23,524 nucleotides of DNA from an uncultured bacterium (lineage in GTDB: Bacteria; Patescibacteriota; Minisyncoccia; Moranbacterales; GWC2-37-73): the NCBI GenBank assembly GCA_903866285.1, contig CAIPMZ010000020.1, forward strand, positions 1-23,524, read 5' to 3'. The notes beneath the pieces are model-generated. The model saw nothing but the letters and a program-made list of their open reading frames with translations. It was not told where the DNA came from and searched no databases. Numbering within the stretch: position 1 is the first letter of the stretch; every line of letters begins with the position of its first letter. Both the position numbers and the translations under genes were made by a program. Positions 8,001-13,066 of this stretch are shown in pieces.

Positions 8001-8123
8001 ATAGCTCGTCCCCAAGGCAACATTTTGTCCGACGGTTTCGGCGGCGAAAGCATCAGGAACGCCAAAAAACATTAACCAAAAGCAAAGCAATAAGTAACAA
8101 GCTAAGTTGTATTTTTTTAGCAT
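5004..8123 (-). CDS. Large exported glycosidase-like protein (GH123/DUF4091-type) with F5/8-like and Ig-like domains
   Basis: The 1039-residue protein has a signal peptide (KK, hydrophobic stretch to about residue 22, cleavage likely after AFA at 27). Residues about 30-210 look like a discoidin/F5-8 carbohydrate-binding domain (LTFDLG, VSEDNATWYAV, GRYVKLVFSE). About 340-465 is a beta-sandwich with GTYQGRLKV, then a barrel-like region with NFSSEPHDK (near 614), GRELWFYHGG and WLAWQYGIKG, ending in the signature ESVEDYEYLKML (near 778-790) seen in DUF4091/GH123 proteins. About 855-1039 holds two Ig-like modules. Cleavage of an external glycan is inferred; the substrate is unknown. Family GH123 enzymes use an Asp-Glu pair, but here the presumed site reads Ser-Glu. 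The core is much richer in G+C than the Ig-like tail and the neighbours, suggesting transfer. It has its own promoter and tandem terminators. Confidence 0.8.
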   Translation of the reverse strand: MLKKYNLACYLLLCFWLMFFGVPDAFAAETVGQNVALGTSYSSIPALTPTASFPWTCDAGDITQLTDGQHTSMPQWGNGRYVSATFFEQKRAVGWEPIPGRLQLTFDLGEDKPLEGLAINMAAGKNWSHYTYWPTAMSILVSEDNATWYAVGNLVELDLAQSIAPEQPPFPFYATHQFKTMALATHGRYVKLVFSELSSAYADEVEIYRGPDENLVLPFPGSGIADMTSYYTNETVPATLRLRLGRDSQKIEQGIIAANLAANIADPLRASLTAINQQIPSLTTIASPTTFKTIFPINDLHRQIFAVQAGLWRALGLPNIVAWKSGRYDPLSPTAVPTQNTAEMNVAMMRNEYRADVINLSNTKASATDLTLTIEGLPGGDNPDYITAHEVLFTDTSNLVPLSTALPIIMKQNGQHIVTVPAGLTKQIWLNFNPTEVAAGTYQGRLKVEGSGITAFTVPLKFTLYPLTFPTKPSLHFGGWDFSNPNGGSRMGCHANIRKAFIANLQAHYVDVTWAVSAYDLSGTWPAVMPAGSYDSNGHLISAPNPAAFNAWVADWPAGTSYFTMMQLSPTEPSFVGFPVGSTEFNTAMKEWTIWWANYLQSQNIPPSKVGLNFSSEPHDKAFSDLHVAYADAIRLAGTELKIFEDPSLGAVTSSPLNPRLFEVADILSNDLGQFLGGNSAYKDFYAQQKAAGRELWFYHGGSSLSDPYANDRVPGWLAWQYGIKGVEVYAFADIPFSLADFPRSTWNEYTRGNPNYSPLFIDSQTVTDGKRMEALRESVEDYEYLKMLQDKIAFLESIGTSDPAIDSAKNLLMAGVTRVTNENKDRTVADQVRIEILEALKQLNLIKLPDPSASIFANDALKVANKKVTFGQAKKINTKSKTISFKGANSLIANGSVQLYRGGTLVQTTPADATGAWNLKLKEKKDTTVTFYLRYLDGAGTELGTSAGYKIKIDTQKPKITNLPIFLTKTKGAKIWWEAKDNIKVTSYKISFLGKTKTTKSKAFTIPLDAPAGLHLLNLKALDAVGNSVSRMVTVRVR

Positions 8124-8218
8124 ATCAAAATAAATCCAACATAAAAAAACAAAAACTAAAAAAGCTTTTACGCTCAGACCAACAATCTTTCAAGGGTTAC
8201 CTTTTTATTATTAATTTA

Positions 8219-8227
8219 ATTATACCA
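8219..8227 (-). promoter_or_regulatory. Extended -10 promoter for the glycosidase-like gene
   Basis: On the minus strand the sequence TGGTATAATTAA gives a perfect TATAAT (8219-8224) with a TGn extension. It is about 95 bases upstream of the start at 8123. No good -35 is seen, as expected for an extended -10 promoter. The same TGGTATAATTAA recurs before the glycosyltransferase gene. Confidence 0.6.
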
Positions 8228-8408
8228 AAAAATTAAAAAGCTAGCTAGGAAAATTATCTTTTAGGAGGTTCTCTCCAGTTTTTTCTTCTGTGTTTTTTTA
8301 GGGGGTAGGATTTATCCCGAGGCTATTTTTTTCTGATTTCACAGCCGCCTATTTTATCCGCGCTCCGCCTTAATCTGTGCGCCAAAATCCGTGCAAATCT
8401 GTATCTCC

Positions 8409-8519
8409 TTACCTTAGCCTTACCCACGTCTTCTCGGTCGCTGAATTTCCAACCCCATCATAAGCCGTCACTTTAATTTCATAAGTTCCGCTTAGGGTTG
8501 TTTGCAAAACGGTAAACCT
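8409..8519 (-). pseudogene. 3' remnant of an Ig-domain exoprotein gene
   Basis: Minus-strand translation from 8519 to the TAA at 8409 gives about 36 residues, including GTYEIKVTAYDGVGNSAT and ending TWVRLR. This is the last strand pair of an Ig-like domain and matches the style of the end of the neighbouring large protein (LKALDAVGNSVS...VRVR). The frame upstream runs straight into a palindromic repeat and reaches a stop near 8571-8573, with no start. It is probably the broken end of a second, related surface protein. Confidence 0.7.
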
Positions 8520-8556
8520 GTTGCAAGGAGGCTTAGCCTCCAAAGTCTTGCGACAA
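8520..8556. repeat. Dispersed palindromic repeat, copy 1
   Basis: GTTGCAAG and CTTGCGAC form outer arms with one mismatch, and the core is GGAGGCT/AGCCTCC. About 32 of 37 positions match the copy at 12989-13026. It abuts the truncated end of the Ig-domain remnant. Confidence 0.75.
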
Positions 8557-8615
8557 TGAATTAAGTTAGGTTAGTATTATACGCTAAACTCTTAGCTTTA
8601 TTATAACACAAAAAA

Positions 8616-9446
8616 CTATTTCCGCACTTTTTTCTTTACGCTAATTTTCTTGAAATTATTTCCAGAAACAATCGACCTGCCTAATTCCTTTTCAAGTTCT
8701 AGTCTCGCATTTCCAGCCACTCTTCCGCCACGATTGGCATCGTTTTTCAATTTTGGCAAACCTTTTGAATCTTCTGTGCGATGAATTTCAGTGGTTGAAC
8801 GTTCGCCAAGCATCGTGAAAATAAGTTCAAAGTCATCCATGTGGTCTCGTAAATTTTCCCGCTCCAACTTTTTCAGTTTTTTATATTCGCTTGGCGTCAC
8901 GCCGAAAGTTGCCTTAGAAATTTCCGCCGTCAAAATTTCGTATTCTCTTTTTTCCTTTGCACCTCTCTTTTTCCATTCATCCGTCAGTTCTTCGCGAATT
9001 GCGATTCCCCGCATCCGCTTTTCGATCCAATCATCCGAATAGCCTTTCAACTTATACAACATTCTCGTCCGTTTGGTCGCCAATTCCGGATCTTCGATTT
9101 CTTGCACTCGCTCATAGCCGACTTTTGCCAGCCAACGCTTGAATGGCTCAGCTTTCGGTGACGGGATAGACTGAATAATCCGGAAAATTCCCTCCGTATT
9201 AGCACAATCGGTTTCGTAAAATTTGCCATCAGCAGACTGCAATTTCAGTTGTCGACAAATTGTCGACAACTCAAGACCATCATCATCTTTTACTCTAATT
9301 TTCATTCTATACCAATAATCCCTAGCATTTACGCTATCCGTCAACGCTTCCACCACATCCACAACCGAAAACCACCATTCATTATTGTGAATGATTTTTC
9401 TGACTCCTTTTCCCTTAAAAATTGAGATTCTTGTTTCAATTTCCAT
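8616..9446 (-). CDS. Bro-N domain protein (phage antirepressor-like)
   Basis: The 276-residue protein starts with a Bro-N domain: residues about 5-110 include EWWFSVVDVVEALTDS, ARDYWYRMK, ELSTICRQLKL and TEGIFRIIQSIPSPKAEPFK. A helical C-terminal half follows (ELATKRTRMLY, IREELTDEWKKRG, SEYKKLKKLERENLRDHM) with a lysine-rich end. Bro-N domains bind DNA and are common in phage antirepressors; this two-part form is widespread on bacterial chromosomes, where its role is not established. The length is typical of the form and nothing suggests decay. It starts 13 bases after the COG2426 gene, so both are likely on one transcript. No other phage gene is nearby. Confidence 0.85.
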   Translation of the reverse strand: MEIETRISIFKGKGVRKIIHNNEWWFSVVDVVEALTDSVNARDYWYRMKIRVKDDDGLELSTICRQLKLQSADGKFYETDCANTEGIFRIIQSIPSPKAEPFKRWLAKVGYERVQEIEDPELATKRTRMLYKLKGYSDDWIEKRMRGIAIREELTDEWKKRGAKEKREYEILTAEISKATFGVTPSEYKKLKKLERENLRDHMDDFELIFTMLGERSTTEIHRTEDSKGLPKLKNDANRGGRVAGNARLELEKELGRSIVSGNNFKKISVKKKVRK

Positions 9447-9459
9447 AAACTATTTTTAA

Positions 9460-9939
9460 CTAAAAATAGATTGTCACGCCCATCACAATTAATCCAGAAA
9501 CAATCGTCCCAACTAGTAGCAACGGCAAAGATTTTTTCAGTGGCACGTTAAAAATAAAAGCAGCCAAGGCTCCGGTCATTCCGCCCAAAAGAGGAATTGG
9601 CGTCGCCGCCAAAATGAAAATTGCCCACTCGCCATATTTTTCCATTTTACTTCCAGCTCGCTTTCGGGTGTGTTCAAACAGCCAAGCAAAAAACTTTTTA
9701 AAAAGCGGAATGTACTTTGAAAGTAATTTTGAAATTGGATCTAAAAGTAAAACAATAATTGCCATTGAAAAAAAGGTGCCTGCCACCGAATACAGCAAAG
9801 CCATTGCTGGGGATAAACTATACACCTTAATCGCCAAGGGAATTGAAACTCTTAACTCCGTAATGGGAATTAGCGCAATTAAAAAAGTTGCCAGCTCTTT
9901 TGGAAAACCCGCGAAAAAACTTATGATAAAATCGTGCAT
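9460..9939 (-). CDS. Small multi-drug export family membrane protein (COG2426)
   Basis: The 159-residue integral membrane protein has about four to five hydrophobic segments (near residues 15-33, 43-66, 107-130, 137-158). The N-terminal pattern FPKELATFLIALIPITELRVSIPLAI and the central ILAATPIPLLGGMTGALAAF are characteristic of the COG2426/PF06695 family, named 'small multi-drug export protein' on limited evidence. Actual substrates are unknown. The ELR and PIP motifs resemble the re-entrant motifs of the DedA/SNARE-associated class, so a lipid- or proton-linked role is an alternative. It lies between galT and the Bro-N gene on the same strand. Confidence 0.85.
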   Translation of the reverse strand: MHDFIISFFAGFPKELATFLIALIPITELRVSIPLAIKVYSLSPAMALLYSVAGTFFSMAIIVLLLDPISKLLSKYIPLFKKFFAWLFEHTRKRAGSKMEKYGEWAIFILAATPIPLLGGMTGALAAFIFNVPLKKSLPLLLVGTIVSGLIVMGVTIYF

Positions 9940-9954
9940 AAAAGATACAATTTA

Positions 9955-10032
9955 AAATTAACGTATTAAAGAATTAACGTATTCAGCTCGCTGATTCACA
10001 ATCCGTTAATTCGTCATTCATTAATAAATAAT
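9955..10032. repeat. Intercistronic word-repeat hairpin between galT and the COG2426 gene
   Basis: The left arm repeats AATTAACGTATT twice with a 16-base period. The right arm (CCGTTAATTCGTCATTCATTAAT) is approximately its reverse complement. A short AGCTCGCTGA segment forms the turn. It has the same architecture as the other gap elements with different words. Confidence 0.55.
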
Positions 10033-11088
10033 TTATAATTTTCCCCTAAGGTATTCCGCTGCTACCTCTGGCTGAATGGTGGAAATTTCAATTCCAGTCT
10101 CTAATTCGAAACCAGCCCAAATCGAAGTGTGCGGCAGGATCTCAATATGCCAATGAAAATGGGGGTAATCCTTACCGTCACAAGGCGAAGTATTAATATA
10201 AAAATTATACGCCGGATCATTCAGCCCTTTATAAATAGAACCTAAGCCTTTACTAAAAACCTCCGCCAGTTTAATTTTCTGCTCATCTGTAATGCGTTCA
10301 AAATAAGGACTATGTTTTTTCGGTAGTACCCAAACCTCAAAAGCCACCCGTGAGGCAAAAGGGCAAAAAGCAATAAACTCGTCATTTTCAAAGACAACTC
10401 TTTCTTTAAACTGACTTTCATATTCTGTCATCACGCAGTAAACACATTGTCTATTACTTCGATAATACATTTCAGCCCCATCAAGCTCCAGCCTTGGATA
10501 TGGCGCAATCACCGGAATAGCCATCAGCTGAGAATGAGGATGCGTGAGTGAAGCTCCAGCCTCTTTGCCATGATTATGAAAAATCGCAATAAAATTAACA
10601 TTCTTCTTATTCATCAAATCAAGATAGCGATCTTGATACGCATCGAAAACTTCCGCGACCTCCAGCGTATTCATCATCGCCAGATGTTTGAAATGATCCC
10701 TGGTCACAATTACCTCATGAAAACCTACCCCCGGCATTGAGAAATACGGGCCTTCTGGTTTTGGACCGATGGTTGCAAGCTGAGAAACCGTTGGAAATTT
10801 ATTTGGAAAAACTCGCAACGACCACTCGCCCTCTTTATCAGCATAAATAAGTACGTCTGGCTCTTGTCCGCTAGCTACTGGATCCTCAAAAAGACAACGC
10901 TCAATACCCTTATCATCCTTAACTCTTTCAAGATTTGCAAAAACATCCGGGCGTTTTGCTCTCCCCGTCGCAATTACTACCCAATCGCCCGTGACAATGT
11001 CTTGTCGCAGCTCCGAAGCCTGACTACCATTTTTTGGCAACTCTTTTTCGACTTCTTTTTCGTCTATATTGTTGATATTTATTTGCAT
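10033..11088 (-). CDS. galT: Galactose-1-phosphate uridylyltransferase-like HIT-superfamily protein
   Basis: GalT exchanges UMP between UDP-glucose and galactose 1-phosphate (Leloir pathway); related enzymes act on other sugar phosphates. In the 351-residue product the active-site motif HPHSQ (183-187) carries the nucleophilic His, preceded by IFHNHGKEAGASLT. FPNKFPT and GFHEVIV are typical of the N-terminal half and HFHWHIEILP of the C-terminal HIT-like half. The N-terminal zinc site is reduced (a single Cys near 65 where a CxxC is usual), so substrate specificity may differ. A TTG-initiated extension to 11109 would be encoded by repeat DNA, so the ATG at 11088 is preferred. It follows the glycosyltransferase gene, suggesting supply of nucleotide sugars for glycan synthesis. 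Confidence 0.85.
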   Translation of the reverse strand: MQININNIDEKEVEKELPKNGSQASELRQDIVTGDWVVIATGRAKRPDVFANLERVKDDKGIERCLFEDPVASGQEPDVLIYADKEGEWSLRVFPNKFPTVSQLATIGPKPEGPYFSMPGVGFHEVIVTRDHFKHLAMMNTLEVAEVFDAYQDRYLDLMNKKNVNFIAIFHNHGKEAGASLTHPHSQLMAIPVIAPYPRLELDGAEMYYRSNRQCVYCVMTEYESQFKERVVFENDEFIAFCPFASRVAFEVWVLPKKHSPYFERITDEQKIKLAEVFSKGLGSIYKGLNDPAYNFYINTSPCDGKDYPHFHWHIEILPHTSIWAGFELETGIEISTIQPEVAAEYLRGKL

Positions 11089-11089
11089 C

Positions 11090-11226
11090 GCTTTATGCGA
11101 CTCGAACAACTTGAATATTTATTCAAATGACTCGAATTTTTTATTTTTTTCAAAACTTCAAAATCTCACTTTTATATTCTGTATTTTATTGTCTATTGTC
11201 TATTGTTTATTGTCTATTGTCTATTA
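11090..11226. repeat. Word repeats between the glycosyltransferase gene and galT
   Basis: Near galT, TTCGAGTCATTTGAAT-like bases form an imperfect inverted repeat (about 11092-11140 in plus coordinates). Next to the glycosyltransferase stop is a heptad array of TGTCTAT (11190-11226; one unit is TGTTTAT). The stop codon (11224-11226) lies at the end of the array. Confidence 0.65.
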
Positions 11227-11979
11227 TTTCACCTTCTTAATCTTATACTTTCCCATAATCAGGCGACCCTTGGTTTTAAATAAATCAATCAAGACCTGCA
11301 CAAAACCATTCGGCCCAGTTAGGCTTACAGTTGAGCCCTCCTCATTCAGCCACCTGACCGGCATTTGCACAATTTTAAAACCAAGCGCTTTAGCAAGGAT
11401 AATCAGTTCAAAATCAAAACCAAAACGGTCCACCACCATTCTTTTAGCGATTTCATGCGCCGCTTTTCCGGTTAGCATTTTAAAACCACATTGCGTATCT
11501 GGAAAACTCCAAAGCCCCAAGACAATTCGAATTAGCCAATTGCCACCTTCCCCCATAATTTCGCGATGTCGCGGCTGATGAATTTGCACAAAAGCCCCTT
11601 TAATTTTTCGAGAACCAACTACCAGATCTGCGCCCTTTTCAAGTTCTGGCAAAGCCTTTTCGACGTGGGTAATCGAAGTTGAGCCATCTGCATCCAAGAA
11701 AACTACATACTGACCTTTAGCTTCCAAGAGGCCCTGACGTACTACATAGCCCTTGCCATGATTTTTCTTATTATTAATCACGCGCAAGTTTTTAATTTGA
11801 CTAGAATAATTCTGGGCAACTTCCGCGGTATTATCTGGCGAACCATCTACCACCACGATAACTTCGTAGGTAAAATTCTTCGTGTTTAAAAAGTTTTCAA
11901 TCTCAAGCAAATTACTCCCAATTCGCTCTTTTTCTTTATACGCAGGCACTACCACTGACAAATAAATTTTATTTTCCAT
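11224..11979 (-). CDS. Family 2 glycosyltransferase, DPM1/ALG5-like
   Basis: This cytoplasmic GT-A glycosyltransferase has 251 residues: LSVVVPAYKEKERIG at the start, VVVDGSPDNTAEVA (42-55), NHGKGYVVRQG (73-83), the metal-binding DADGS (96-100) and DTQCGFKML (161-169). The last is typical of dolichyl/polyprenyl-phosphate hexose synthases such as ALG5. Such enzymes load a sugar from a nucleotide sugar onto a lipid phosphate carrier. There is no membrane helix, so it would be peripheral. The exact donor cannot be read from the sequence. A TGGTATAATTAA promoter lies about 45 bases upstream, indicating a transcript start separate from ruvX; galT follows. Confidence 0.88.
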   Translation of the reverse strand: MENKIYLSVVVPAYKEKERIGSNLLEIENFLNTKNFTYEVIVVVDGSPDNTAEVAQNYSSQIKNLRVINNKKNHGKGYVVRQGLLEAKGQYVVFLDADGSTSITHVEKALPELEKGADLVVGSRKIKGAFVQIHQPRHREIMGEGGNWLIRIVLGLWSFPDTQCGFKMLTGKAAHEIAKRMVVDRFGFDFELIILAKALGFKIVQMPVRWLNEEGSTVSLTGPNGFVQVLIDLFKTKGRLIMGKYKIKKVK

Positions 11980-12020
11980 CTGAATTAAAATTAATTTATT
12001 ATAAATGTTAACTTTACTTA

Positions 12021-12029
12021 ATTATACCA
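12021..12029 (-). promoter_or_regulatory. Extended -10 promoter for the glycosyltransferase gene
   Basis: The minus strand reads TGTGGTATAATTAAG: perfect TATAAT (12021-12026) with a TGn extension, about 41 bases before the start at 11979. The -35 region is weak (TAGGCA at 16 bases). The core is the same as that of the promoter at 8219-8227. Confidence 0.6.
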
Positions 12030-12050
12030 CAGGATTCGAAAATGCCTAGG

Positions 12051-12115
12051 CTAATTGGTAATCAGTAATCGGTAATCAGTAACCAGGAACCAGGGACTAG
12101 CAAAATCCCAATTAG
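12051..12115. repeat. Heptad array with inverted ends between ruvX and the glycosyltransferase gene
   Basis: Six heptads run in register from 12057: GGTAATC, AGTAATC, GGTAATC, AGTAACC, AGGAACC, AGGGACT, drifting by single changes. They are framed by perfect 8-base inverted ends, CTAATTGG (12051-12058) and CCAATTAG (12108-12115). Confidence 0.7.
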
Positions 12116-12122
12116 GTAAGGT

Positions 12123-12527
12123 CTATTGTGCCTTGTCTAGCCAGCTCTGCAAAATTATTCTGGCGGCTTCTTGATCGTCAAATTGGGCGATATTCTTGCC
12201 GCCGTGCATTTTGAGATTTTCATGGGCCATTTTAGTTGTAAACATTTCGTCAAAAAATTCAACCGAAACATCCAATTTACTTTCAAGCTCTCTTCCAAAT
12301 TTTAATTTTTCATCACCGCTTTCTAAATCATTATCGTGCTTCGTTTTACCGATAATAATCTTGCCAACATTATTTTCAAGAACAATTTTTTTTAATTTCT
12401 CTTGAAAATGCTGGTCATTTTTCAAAGTTCCCAAAGCAAAAGCCATCCGCGTCTCTCCATCAGCCAACGCCAAGCCAATTTTGGCATGCCCAAAATCCAA
12501 CCCCAAAAAAGAGCTTGCCTGAGACAT
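12123..12527 (-). CDS. ruvX: RuvX/YqgF RNase H-fold protein (putative Holliday junction resolvase, pre-16S rRNA nuclease)
   Basis: The 134-residue product has the YqgF pattern: FLGLDFGHAKIGLALAD (7-23), VGKIIIGKTKH, FFDEMFTTKMA and the C-terminal DDQEAARIILQSWLD. Acidic residues at the ends of these strands form the RNase H-like metal site. The family trims 16S rRNA precursors and has been proposed as a Holliday junction resolvase. The frame is open to an ATG at 12554, but the ATG at 12527 has a strong ribosome-binding sequence (GGGGGGTGA, one mismatch to GGAGGTGA), one of only two in the window, so this start is chosen. It is divergent from the small plus-strand gene, with which it shares about 100 bases of upstream DNA. 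Confidence 0.93.
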   Translation of the reverse strand: MSQASSFLGLDFGHAKIGLALADGETRMAFALGTLKNDQHFQEKLKKIVLENNVGKIIIGKTKHDNDLESGDEKLKFGRELESKLDVSVEFFDEMFTTKMAHENLKMHGGKNIAQFDDQEAARIILQSWLDKAQ

Positions 12528-12541
12528 ATTTTCACCCCCCA

Positions 12542-12570
12542 TTGACTTTTCCATAGTTTTGCTATATAAT
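12542..12570 (+). promoter_or_regulatory. Consensus sigma-70-type promoter of the small plus-strand gene
   Basis: TTGACT (12542-12547), a 17-base spacer and TATAAT (12565-12570) make a near-perfect housekeeping promoter, the best in the window. The start of transcription would be near 12577, giving a leader of about 48 bases. The -35 lies only 15 bases from the ruvX start. Confidence 0.8.
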
Positions 12571-12613
12571 TAAAGGTTGTTGCGATGTATATTTTTCTAA
12601 TGTTTTTTAAAAA

Positions 12614-12619
12614 AAGGAG
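12614..12619 (+). promoter_or_regulatory. Shine-Dalgarno AAGGAG for the small plus-strand gene
   Basis: AAGGAG lies 5 bases before a TTG codon at 12625, and it fixes the start at that non-ATG codon. It is exceptional in a window where almost all genes lack such a site. Confidence 0.8.
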
Positions 12620-12624
12620 TTATT

Positions 12625-12843
12625 TTGAAAAAAAATCTATTTTTAGTCCCCTTGACTTTTCTAATCTTGGCCATCACTGGAAAAGTAGATTGGGCATTTT
12701 TAGCCGCTCTTCTTTCTGCACCATATTGTATTTTCGGGTTTACGCCCTGGAATCCATCAGGGTGGCAGCTTGAACTGAAGCCAGAAACTCTTATTTTGAA
12801 AGAGTTAGCAGCTTCAGCGCTAGAGGTGAATCACAAAAATTGA
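12625..12843 (+). CDS. Small membrane-associated protein of unknown function
   Basis: I do not recognise this 72-residue protein. It starts with MKKN and a hydrophobic stretch (about residues 5-20), has a short charged break (GKVDW) and a second hydrophobic stretch (about 24-39), and ends with a polar tail (WNPSGWQLELKPETLILKEL). This suggests a small membrane hairpin or an uncleaved signal anchor. It is the only plus-strand gene and a complete transcription unit: consensus promoter, AAGGAG, TTG start, TGA stop, then a perfect 15-base-pair hairpin and an intrinsic terminator. The strong expression signals point to a real, probably abundant product. A small regulatory or toxin-like peptide is possible but nothing specific supports it. 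Confidence 0.7.
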   Translation: MKKNLFLVPLTFLILAITGKVDWAFLAALLSAPYCIFGFTPWNPSGWQLELKPETLILKELAASALEVNHKN

Positions 12844-12850
12844 CTTTTTT

Positions 12851-12890
12851 GCAAGTTACAAAATGCTCTCTAAAACATTTTGTAACTTGC
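12851..12890 (+). repeat. Perfect 15-base-pair hairpin behind the small gene
   Basis: GCAAGTTACAAAATG (12851-12865) and its exact reverse complement (12876-12890) flank a 10-base loop. It begins 8 bases after the stop codon and is not followed by a T run on either strand, so it is not itself a terminator. It may protect the 3' end or act as a structured RNA. Confidence 0.8.
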
Positions 12891-12896
12891 ATCACT

Positions 12897-12935
12897 TACC
12901 CCTTTCTCATTGTAGAAACTATGGGGGTTTTTTTT
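12897..12935 (+). terminator. Intrinsic terminator of the small plus-strand gene
   Basis: An outer stem ACCCC/GGGGGT and an inner stem TTTCT/AGAAA, with a 4-base bulge, are followed by eight T (12928-12935). It lies directly after the 15-base-pair hairpin. Confidence 0.7.
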
Positions 12936-12988
12936 ATCCAAAATTAAAAAATCTAGAATTTTAGACTGAACCAATTAGAACGCTGCCA

Positions 12989-13026
12989 GTTGCAAGGAGG
13001 CTAAGCCTCCAACGTCTAGCTGCAAC
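12989..13026. repeat. Dispersed palindromic repeat, copy 2
   Basis: GTTGCAAGGAGGCT followed by A and AGCCTCC, then an outer complement TGCAAC. It is homologous to 8520-8556 in the same orientation. Here it lies between the terminator of the small gene and the 3' end of map, where both transcription units converge. Confidence 0.75.
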
Positions 13027-13066
13027 AAAATTTAATTGATTTCACATAGCCAATAAAATCTACTTT

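Larger units (their letters stand above)
8124..8615. other. 492-base region without an intact gene
   Basis: It contains the promoter of the glycosidase-like gene, a stretch of repeated AATCYGTGC-like words (about 8345-8405), the truncated Ig-domain remnant (8409-8519), a palindromic repeat (8520-8556) and a small hairpin (GCTAA actc TTAGC, 8583-8596). No intact open frame with a plausible start was found in it on either strand. Confidence 0.7.

Noticed and set aside
8616..9446. A prophage or prophage remnant indicated by the Bro-N gene
   Set aside because: No integrase, structural or lysis genes, no tRNA and no attachment-site pair are near; this Bro-N form is common on chromosomes as a single gene.
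12851..12890. The perfect 15-base-pair hairpin as an intrinsic terminator
   Set aside because: Neither strand has a T run directly after the stem; the following structure at 12897-12935 does and is called instead.
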